This document shows, in pieces, positions 21,060 through 27,951 of a stretch of 64,000 nucleotides of DNA. The notes under the pieces were generated by a model that made no database searches, was not told the DNA's origin, and saw nothing but the letters and a program-made list of their open reading frames with translations. The stretch is from Bacillota bacterium. Lineage in GTDB: Bacteria; Bacillota; Bacilli; Paenibacillales; NBRC-103111. A program made the position numbers and the translations under genes. Each line of letters begins with the position of its first letter. Within the stretch, counting starts at the first letter, position 1. The DNA is taken from positions 62,001 to 126,000 of the forward strand of contig JAEWIS010000024.1 in assembly GCA_023386955.1 (NCBI GenBank), in the 5' to 3' direction.

Positions 21060-22715
21060 ATGGCGACTATCGAGAGAAAATTATCCATGGGTATGCTTGC
21101 CGCCGCTTTAGCGGGCACCGTGACGCTTGTTGGATGCGGTAATGACAACGGGGAGGGACGGGCTTCTGCTCCTCCGCCGGCGGCTTCAGCAGGCAGTGCT
21201 TCGGCGGGAGCGGGAACACAAGCCCCGGCAGCTCCCTACGAGATCAAATTCCTCAAGTCCCAGGATATTTCCAAGCCGTATGATTACACCAAGGATGCGG
21301 TTCTCCAGGCCATCGAAAAAAAGCTGAATGTCAAGATCATCCCGGAGATGGTGGATCTGCAGCAGTACAAAACCAAGCTGAACCTGAAGATGGCCGGCGG
21401 TGATATTCCTGATGTAGTGGTCAAAATCGACTTCGCCGATGACTTCCAGAAGTACGCCCAGCAGGGGGCTTTTACGGATCTGACCTCGTTGTTGAACGAA
21501 AAGGATACGCCCAATATTATGCGTGAGGTACCGCCGGAGGTTTTCGAAAAAACCAAGGTGAACGGCAAAATTTACGGCCTCCCCTTCCAGGGCGGCCCCG
21601 GCGCCGGATACCGCTGGAATTTGGCTATGCGCAAGGATTATCTGGACAGCACCGGCTCCGCAATTCCCAAAACACTGGACGACTACTACAATCTCCTTAA
21701 GAAGATCAAAGCGGCGAAGCCGGAAGTGATCCCGTTGGGCGGATATACGGCGCAGATTGGCCAGTCCAAGTATGCCAATAACTCCTTCGACCATATCTTC
21801 GGCGCTTTCGGCGTCACGCCCGGCTATTTCATGGAGAAAAATGGCGAATTCAGCAGCTATGATACCGATCCCAAAACCAGAGAAGCCCTCCTGCTTCTGC
21901 AGAAGATGTATGCGGAAGGCCTGATTGACAAGGAATTTCCCACTATCAAAGAGGAGCAGCTGCGGGCGAAGCTGTACAGCGGCAAGCTGTTTTCCTGGAT
22001 GGGCTGGTGGTCCACAGCCAATGATTACGATACTCAGATCGAAGCCAATGAGCTGAAGAAAAGCGGCAAGCTGGCCGCGGACGGCAGCCTCCCCAATCAG
22101 GTGGAGCAGCCCTTCAAGTATTTGGCTCTGACCGGCTCCCTGCTGGGTACCGACGGCAAAGCGGTGGCTCCAGCCGGAGCGCCCTTCGCCCAAATGACCG
22201 CCATCAGCGCCAAAACTAAGGATCCCAAGCGGGCGCTGGCCATTCTGGAGAATTCCCTGACTCCGGAAAATCAGATGCTCACTGTCTGGGGGATCGAGAA
22301 TGAGGATTATAATATCGTGGACAACAAGCTGAAGATGGTGACGGACATTGTTGATCCGAAAACCCAGGTGGACAAAAACGGCCATTACCGTGGTGTGCAA
22401 AGCTATCTGGTCTCCCCAGGCCTGAAGGGCTGGCCGCGTTATCTGGAATCGGTGCCGCTGCGCAACGCCCAGGCGTTGGATATTGCCATCAACAATAAAT
22501 ACCAGATTACCGACGCCTCCAATTATCTGGACTCCCCCACCAAAATTGAGAAGCTGACCGAGCTGAATACCATGCGCGACTCGGTGTTTACCCAGATTAT
22601 TATGGGCGGGGATATCAAGAAGTTCGATGAATTTGCGGAAAAATGGAGGGCTCAGGGCGGAGCACAGATTCTGAAGGAGCTGGGAGCTTCATTCCAGAAG
22701 AAAGCCGGGAAATAA
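21060..22715 (+). CDS. Extracellular solute-binding lipoprotein, LplA type
   Basis: This is the substrate receptor of the importer encoded just upstream. The 551-residue protein has a signal peptide with lipobox LVGC (Cys about 24), then an Ala/Ser/Pro-rich linker and a large type-1 binding fold. Length of 500-560 residues is typical of the LplA group, which serves plant oligosaccharides or related sugars. The substrate here cannot be told. AAGGAGG precedes the ATG. Maturation should need LspA, also encoded in this window. Confidence 0.92.
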   Translation: MATIERKLSMGMLAAALAGTVTLVGCGNDNGEGRASAPPPAASAGSASAGAGTQAPAAPYEIKFLKSQDISKPYDYTKDAVLQAIEKKLNVKIIPEMVDLQQYKTKLNLKMAGGDIPDVVVKIDFADDFQKYAQQGAFTDLTSLLNEKDTPNIMREVPPEVFEKTKVNGKIYGLPFQGGPGAGYRWNLAMRKDYLDSTGSAIPKTLDDYYNLLKKIKAAKPEVIPLGGYTAQIGQSKYANNSFDHIFGAFGVTPGYFMEKNGEFSSYDTDPKTREALLLLQKMYAEGLIDKEFPTIKEEQLRAKLYSGKLFSWMGWWSTANDYDTQIEANELKKSGKLAADGSLPNQVEQPFKYLALTGSLLGTDGKAVAPAGAPFAQMTAISAKTKDPKRALAILENSLTPENQMLTVWGIENEDYNIVDNKLKMVTDIVDPKTQVDKNGHYRGVQSYLVSPGLKGWPRYLESVPLRNAQALDIAINNKYQITDASNYLDSPTKIEKLTELNTMRDSVFTQIIMGGDIKKFDEFAEKWRAQGGAQILKELGASFQKKAGK

Positions 22716-22794
22716 ATCCTGACCCGCGGATGCATGAGGCAGGATACGCAAAACCGGGCGGAGAATACGAATAAAGGGAACGGTGAAGTCCAAT

Positions 22795-22835
22795 AACGGC
22801 TCCTAAGGCGGCAATAGTCTGCTGAAGGAGCCGTT
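22795..22835 (+). promoter_or_regulatory. Perfect 10-bp inverted repeat between binding protein and sensor kinase genes
   Basis: AACGGCTCCT (22795-22804) and AGGAGCCGTT (22826-22835) form a stem with a 21-nt loop. There is no T run, so it is more likely a processing or attenuation element, or an operator, than a simple terminator. The right arm contains a GGAG that would be hidden in the stem, so I placed the kinase start downstream at 22879. Confidence 0.6.
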
Positions 22836-22878
22836 GGGCATGAAGACCCGGCACTATGGCTGCAACGGAGTGTGGACA

Positions 22879-24732
22879 ATGATGGAGCATTTGCGGCGCA
22901 GGGCAGCCGGCACGAGGCTGCTTTCCCGGCTTACCTATCCCATTTTTTTGCTGATCGTCACATTCATTGCTTTGTTCTCTACGGCTGCCAGCTATATGAT
23001 GATCCGGGTGCAAAATGACCATAGCCTGAAGATGGCGGAGCAATCCCTGCAGTTTGTTTACCGGAACATCCGGTACCAATTTGATACCATGGATAATCTG
23101 GCTGCTTTTGTGCTGAACAATCCTGCCCTTGACAGTCTGCTGAAGCCCAGTGTCCGGGAGGCCTACGAGGCCATTAATGATTATTACACGCTTCAGTTGA
23201 ACCTGGAGAATATGTCCCTATTATCGCTGTTGAATTACTTCGGGTCCGCCCAATCGGTCAAGCAATCCTATGTGGTCAGTATGGCTCTGGAGCCGGAAAG
23301 CGGGCTGTATGCCCTGGCTCCCGAAGCCTTTTACCCGGTAACCGGTATCTTCAAAAGTGAAGGCCTGGACACACGGGACTGGTATAGCCGTTTGAAGCAA
23401 GGAGACAGCTCTACGGTCTGGTGGGGGGAGAAAACCAATGTTCTAAGCGGCACTATGATCTATTCGGCTAGAAAAAAGGGAAACCTTAGCGGCGGCCGCA
23501 GCATCGGTACGGTGATTATCGGGGCCGACACGGGCAGTATCAAGGGAGTATTCGAGAACGCTCCCTTAGAGGAGGGGCATCATCTGCTCCTGGATGAAGG
23601 TGGCAGGGTGATCTACAGCGAGCAGTATGGCTTTCTGGAGGATCTGTCTGCGATGCCGTATATGGAGCTGCTGAAGGGGAAAGCGGGTACGGCGCTGGTG
23701 AAACTGAACAGGGAGCAGCACCGGATGATGTACGAAACCCTGGAGAATGGCTGGCGGCTCCTGGCAGTGGTGCCGGAGCGCCATTTGAGCCGGTATACCT
23801 ATTTCATCGCAGCTCTGGGGGCCGCAACTGCGGTTGCCGCATCCTTTATTGCCGCCTATCTGCTGCGGAAGATTGTGGTAAGGGTAACCGTTCCCATCAC
23901 CAAGCTAGTCCATGCCATGCAGCGCCCGGAGGTGGTGGATTTTAAGGAGCCGCTGCCCTGCCATCATACGGGAATCTACGAGGTGGATGAGCTGAACCAG
24001 CAATTTGCGGGGATGCTGGTCACCATTCACCGCCTCATCGAACGCTCCTTTACGGAGGAGATAGAGCGTAAGCAGCTTCAGTTGGAGCTGCTGCAGGCGC
24101 AGATTAATCCCCATTTTTTGTACAACACACTGGATTTGATCAATTGCCGGGCTATTCTGGCGGGTGACCGGGAAACCAGCCGGATTGTGCTTTCCTTGGC
24201 CGATGTATTCCGTTATGGACTGAACCAGGGACAAACCTGGATTTCCCTGGAGGATGAAATCAAGCAGGCGGAGGCGTATCTCCATATCCAATCCATGATG
24301 CTGGAGCAGCTTGCCGTGGTGACAGATGTCCCCCGGGAGCTGACGGGCGCACGGATCGTCCATCTGATCCTCCAGCCTTTGGCGGAAAATGCTGTAAAAC
24401 ACGGATTTGCCTTCCGCCGGGAGGAGTGCCTCATCCATATTGCCGCAAGGACCGAGGGGCAGGCCCTGATTCTGCGGGTGACGGACAATGGCCGCGGCTG
24501 TGATCCCGGGGAGCTGAACAGGCTGCTGCGGCAGCCGCCCAAGGAACCGGGCCAAAGGCAGGACGGAGGGGAGCGGGGGTATGGCATTCTTAATGTCCAC
24601 CGCCGTATTCAATTGTATTGCGGGGAGGGATATGGTTTGCGGTATCTCGCCGCTGAACGTGGAACGGTTGTGGAGGCGGTCCTGCCTTATGATGCGGAAC
24701 GGTCCGTTTTGACAGGAGGCTGCCATGTATAA
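22879..24732 (+). CDS. Sensor histidine kinase, YesM type
   Basis: This membrane kinase is likely to sense the state of the neighbouring importer or its sugar. The 617-residue protein has a first membrane segment (PIFLLIVTFIALFSTAA), an extracellular region of about 270 residues, a second membrane segment (about 300-325), HAMP, a His_kinase domain with QINPHFLYNTLD carrying the phospho-acceptor His, and a HATPase_c domain (QPLAENAVKHG, then DNGRGCDPGE). The ATG at 22879 has ACGGAG 8 bp upstream; in-frame starts at 22834/22840 overlap a hairpin. It overlaps the response regulator gene by 8 bp. Confidence 0.93.
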   Translation: MMEHLRRRAAGTRLLSRLTYPIFLLIVTFIALFSTAASYMMIRVQNDHSLKMAEQSLQFVYRNIRYQFDTMDNLAAFVLNNPALDSLLKPSVREAYEAINDYYTLQLNLENMSLLSLLNYFGSAQSVKQSYVVSMALEPESGLYALAPEAFYPVTGIFKSEGLDTRDWYSRLKQGDSSTVWWGEKTNVLSGTMIYSARKKGNLSGGRSIGTVIIGADTGSIKGVFENAPLEEGHHLLLDEGGRVIYSEQYGFLEDLSAMPYMELLKGKAGTALVKLNREQHRMMYETLENGWRLLAVVPERHLSRYTYFIAALGAATAVAASFIAAYLLRKIVVRVTVPITKLVHAMQRPEVVDFKEPLPCHHTGIYEVDELNQQFAGMLVTIHRLIERSFTEEIERKQLQLELLQAQINPHFLYNTLDLINCRAILAGDRETSRIVLSLADVFRYGLNQGQTWISLEDEIKQAEAYLHIQSMMLEQLAVVTDVPRELTGARIVHLILQPLAENAVKHGFAFRREECLIHIAARTEGQALILRVTDNGRGCDPGELNRLLRQPPKEPGQRQDGGERGYGILNVHRRIQLYCGEGYGLRYLAAERGTVVEAVLPYDAERSVLTGGCHV

Positions 24733-25531
24733 GCTGTTGATTGCGGAGGATGTGAGGCTGATCCGCCTGACGCTGGAATGCTCCATCCCTTGGAGTGATC
24801 TGGGGATAGAGCTTTTGGGCAGTGCCGAGAACGGGGAGGAGGCATTGGTCCGGATGGAGCAGGAGGTCCCGGATCTCCTGCTGACGGATATCGGCATGCC
24901 GGGTATGAGCGGGCTGGAATTGATCGAAGCCGCCAGGGCCAGGTTCCCGGATATCAAATGCCTGATTCTGTCGGGATTGAATGAGTTCGAGCATGCCCGC
25001 CAAGCGATCAAGCTCCAGGTGCTGGAGTACGTGCTGAAGCCTCTGGATCCCTCCGAGCTGGAGGCGGCATTCGCCAGGGCGGTGGCGGAGCTCGACAAGG
25101 AGCGTTGGGAGCGCCGGGAGCTCGAGCTGGCCGGCCGGACAACGAAGGAGAAGCTGCCGCATCTCTCCGGAGCTCTCCAACCAGACGAATGGGCAGGCAG
25201 CCTGAAGAAGGTCAAGCTGGCGGAGCAGGCGCTGGAGGTAATGAACGTGGGCTTCCGCAAGCGGGATTTCGCTTTGTCGGATGTGGCCGCAGCCGTTGGA
25301 TTAAGCGAGCGGTATTTGAATCGGCTTTTTAAAGAGGTGACCGGCACAACCATCAACCACATGATTATCCGGCTGCGGATGGATGAGGCGGCCCGGCTGC
25401 TGAAGGATCCGCTGACGAAAATATACGAAATTTGTGACCGGATCGGCTATGCAGACCAGGACCATTTCCGGGAAAGCTTTAAGAAGCAATTCGGCTTGAC
25501 GCCAACGGAATACCGGAATACGTTTCTTTGA
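24725..25531 (+). CDS. Response regulator, YesN type (receiver + AraC HTH), short form
   Basis: This is the partner of the YesM-type kinase just upstream, probably controlling the importer genes. The 268-residue protein has a receiver domain (about 1-120; Asp in LLTDIGMPG, Lys in YVLKPLD) and an AraC-type DNA-binding domain (about 165-268, ending DQDHFRESFKKQFGLTPTEYR). The linker is only about 40 residues; most YesN proteins have a much longer one, giving 350-540 residues. The reading frame is intact, so it looks like a compact variant rather than a broken gene. Confidence 0.93.
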   Translation: MYKLLIAEDVRLIRLTLECSIPWSDLGIELLGSAENGEEALVRMEQEVPDLLLTDIGMPGMSGLELIEAARARFPDIKCLILSGLNEFEHARQAIKLQVLEYVLKPLDPSELEAAFARAVAELDKERWERRELELAGRTTKEKLPHLSGALQPDEWAGSLKKVKLAEQALEVMNVGFRKRDFALSDVAAAVGLSERYLNRLFKEVTGTTINHMIIRLRMDEAARLLKDPLTKIYEICDRIGYADQDHFRESFKKQFGLTPTEYRNTFL

Positions 25532-25569
25532 CCCGTCGGAGCGGCAGCTCCCCAAACTATACGTCTCGT

Positions 25570-25607
25570 CGGCGAGAACTGGTCCCCGGTTCAGCCGTTT
25601 TTGTTTT
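25570..25607 (+). terminator. Terminator after the YesN-type gene
   Basis: CGGC-GA-GAAC pairs with GTTC-A-GCCG around a short loop, followed by TTTTTGTTTT. It lies about 40 bp after the stop. Confidence 0.75.
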
Positions 25608-25642
25608 GGGCCAGGCGGATTATTCTGCGGCCAGGGATAGAC

Positions 25643-25827
25643 CTAACGGAAGTGAGAGCCTTTATTTGGCCGAAAAAAGGAGCTTTGGATTCCTAACGGA
25701 AGCCAGCGCCCTTATTTGTGCTCCATTCGGGCCAAATCGCCTCCCCGTCCTCAAATAGCGGCCGTGGCCGCCGTTAGAATTTATAAAGGGTGATTTTGGG
25801 GCAAATAAAGGCTGCAGCTTCCGTTAG
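25643..25827. repeat. 185-bp four-unit inverted repeat element, locus 3
   Basis: Forward units begin CTAACGG at 25643 and 25693; inverted units end CGTTAG at 25777 and 25827. Spacings are 50, 85 and 50 bp. Units belong to the TATTTG subfamily, as at 2994. The third unit contains a GC-rich hairpin (GCGGCC-GT-GGCCGC). It occupies the gap between the YesN-type gene and the ABC system; nothing else is seen in that 433-bp gap apart from the terminator. Confidence 0.88.
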
Positions 25828-25964
25828 CAAACCTCCAAACAAACCGAAAGCAAATAATTTTCGAAAACTTGTAACCTTATTCCAGTTTTGTACGTCTCAT
25901 TAAGTGTGGATCATTGCCTGTCCGGGCAGATGACCCGGGAATTTGAAAGAGGGAGAGTATAAGG

Positions 25965-26882
25965 ATGGGGTGGTTGGCGAACCGAAAGCAAGCAAGAACC
26001 GGTCTGATCGACGAGCCGGAAAGGGAGAACACTACAGAGCCGGACGGGCAAGCCGAAACCGGCCAGAGCAATGACGCTCCCGAGGAGCGGAAGAAGGCCG
26101 GCAGGCTGAAGGGAATGGCCCTGAAGCTGCGTCCCGGCAAGGGCAAGCCCCAAACAGGCGATGCACCTGCACCGGCAGCCGCTTATGTGCCGGAGCCGCG
26201 GGAGGTTGTTGATCCTCTTCTCGTCATCTCGGGAGTGGTAAGGAGCTTTGACGTGGGGAGCAATAAGCTCCAGGTTTTGAAGGGCATCGATATGACCCTG
26301 CGGGCCAACAGTCTCATCATGCTGCGGGGGAGATCCGGCTCCGGCAAAACCACCCTGCTGAATTTGATGGGCGGGCTGGACCAGCCGGACGAAGGGGAAA
26401 TTCTGTTTCAGGGCAAGCCGTTCCATACGTTGAATGATGAGAACCGCACCGAGGCCAGACGCAAGGAGATTGGCTTTATCTTTCAATCCTACGCGCTGCT
26501 TCCCCTCCTGTCAGCCTACGAGAATGTGGAGTTGTCGCTGCGAATGGCAGGCATTCCCCGGAGCGGCTGGAAAACCCGGGTGGAGCATTGTCTGGACCTG
26601 GTGGGATTGGCCAAACGGATGCACCACCGCCCCTTTGAATTGTCCGGCGGCGAGCAGCAGCGGGTGGCTATTGCCAAATCCATTGCCCACCGGCCTGTGC
26701 TGCTATTGGCGGATGAGCCCACTGCGGAGCTGGATTCCCAGATGGGCGCTCAGATTATGGCGGTCTTCCGGGAGATTATCCGGCAGGAGCAGGTGACCAT
26801 CTGCATGACGACTCACGATCCAACAATAATGGAGGTTGCGGACCATGTTTACCAAATGGTTGACGGACGGATTCAGGGCTAG
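25965..26882 (+). CDS. ABC transporter ATPase, LolD/MacB type, with N-terminal extension
   Basis: The 305-residue protein has an ABC domain from about residue 85: Walker A GRSGSGKTT, Q-loop FIFQSYALLP, signature LSGGEQQR, Walker B LLLADEPTAELD and H-loop THD. This resembles ATPases that pair with FtsX-type permeases for export or mechanotransmission, not importers. The first 85 residues are charged and rich in Lys, Glu and Pro, appear disordered, and are unusual for the family. Its 3' end overlaps the adaptor gene by 38 bp, so it is the first gene of a five-gene cluster. GGGAG precedes the ATG. Confidence 0.9.
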   Translation: MGWLANRKQARTGLIDEPERENTTEPDGQAETGQSNDAPEERKKAGRLKGMALKLRPGKGKPQTGDAPAPAAAYVPEPREVVDPLLVISGVVRSFDVGSNKLQVLKGIDMTLRANSLIMLRGRSGSGKTTLLNLMGGLDQPDEGEILFQGKPFHTLNDENRTEARRKEIGFIFQSYALLPLLSAYENVELSLRMAGIPRSGWKTRVEHCLDLVGLAKRMHHRPFELSGGEQQRVAIAKSIAHRPVLLLADEPTAELDSQMGAQIMAVFREIIRQEQVTICMTTHDPTIMEVADHVYQMVDGRIQG

Positions 26883-27951
26883 CGTCCGCAAGTCAGGTTT
26901 AGTTGCGGCGGCCGCGTTGCTGGCGGTCACCGCGTTGTCGGGCTGTGCTCTTTTGCCCAGCGAGGAAGTGGAGGAAGCCCTGCCCACCATCAACCCGCCC
27001 AAACTGTCCAAAAAACCGGAATACACCGTCAAAACCGAAACTCTGACCACCAAGGTGCGGGGTTCGGGCAAGCTGATGTCCTCCCGGGAGGAGGATGTGT
27101 ATTTCTCGGACGACGGCAAGCGGATTAAGGAAATCTATGTAAAAACCGGCGACCAGGTGGAGGCCGGACAGCTGATTGCGGAGCTGGATGTGGCTACTCT
27201 GGAGAGTGACTTGAGGCAAAAGAGGCTGCAGACCCGCAGCGAGGAGCTGAAGATGATCCAGCTGTTGCGGGACGCAGGCACCAAAACCGCCGAGGAGCTG
27301 GAGCAGGCCAAGATCGAGTTCGAGCTGAAGCGCAATGAGCTGGTGACGCTGGAGGAATCCATCGCCCGGGCGAAAATCACCGCCCCCATCTCCGGGGAGG
27401 TAGTGGGTGTTTATAAAGCCAAGGGGGATAACAGCAAGGCTTACGAGTCCATTGCAACGGTTGCCGACATGTCCCAGCTGACGGTGGTGGCGTCTATCTC
27501 CCAGGAGGACCTGAAGAAGGTGGCCTTGGGTATGGAGGTGACGGCGGATATCAACACGGCCGGCCAGCACAAGGGTACGGTCAAGCAGCTTCCCAATCCC
27601 AACAAAACCCAGAATCAGAACAACGGCGGCTACTATGGCGGCGGTTATTACAACGGCCAGGAGCGGCAGAAGGAAACCATCGACCAATATCTGGTGGTAG
27701 AGCTGGAGAAGATGCCGGAGCAGGTCTCCCGGGGAACCCAGCTTAGTGTGGAAATCGTTGTCCAGAAGAAGGAAAATGCCGTCACGATTCCGCCCTCCGC
27801 ACTGCGGACCATAACCGGGCGCAACTATGTCCAGGTGGTGGATTCGTCGGGAGCCAAGCGGGAGGTTGACGTGGAGCTGGGCCTGCAGACCTCTACCAGC
27901 GTGGAGATTCTGAAGGGGCTTCAAGCCGGGCAGAAAGTTGTAGGTCGATAA
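26845..27951 (+). CDS. Lipoprotein periplasmic-adaptor-like (HlyD/MacA) subunit
   Basis: The 368-residue protein starts with a signal peptide and lipobox LSGC (Cys about 34), so it should be anchored outside the membrane. The adaptor fold follows: a lipoyl-like segment (VKTGDQVEAGQLIAELD), a coiled coil (about 105-160), the second lipoyl half (ITAPISGEVVGVYKAKGD) and beta-barrel regions. A Gly/Tyr/Asn-rich insert (NGGYYGGGYYNGQ, about 260) interrupts the barrel region. It should bridge the FtsX-type permease encoded next. GGAGG lies 9 bp before the ATG. Confidence 0.9.
   Translation: MFTKWLTDGFRASVRKSGLVAAAALLAVTALSGCALLPSEEVEEALPTINPPKLSKKPEYTVKTETLTTKVRGSGKLMSSREEDVYFSDDGKRIKEIYVKTGDQVEAGQLIAELDVATLESDLRQKRLQTRSEELKMIQLLRDAGTKTAEELEQAKIEFELKRNELVTLEESIARAKITAPISGEVVGVYKAKGDNSKAYESIATVADMSQLTVVASISQEDLKKVALGMEVTADINTAGQHKGTVKQLPNPNKTQNQNNGGYYGGGYYNGQERQKETIDQYLVVELEKMPEQVSRGTQLSVEIVVQKKENAVTIPPSALRTITGRNYVQVVDSSGAKREVDVELGLQTSTSVEILKGLQAGQKVVGR

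Noticed and set aside
22834-22878. Earlier TTG/ATG starts for the YesM-type kinase
   Set aside because: The only GGAG before them is in the right arm of a perfect hairpin, and the added residues do not resemble kinase N-termini.
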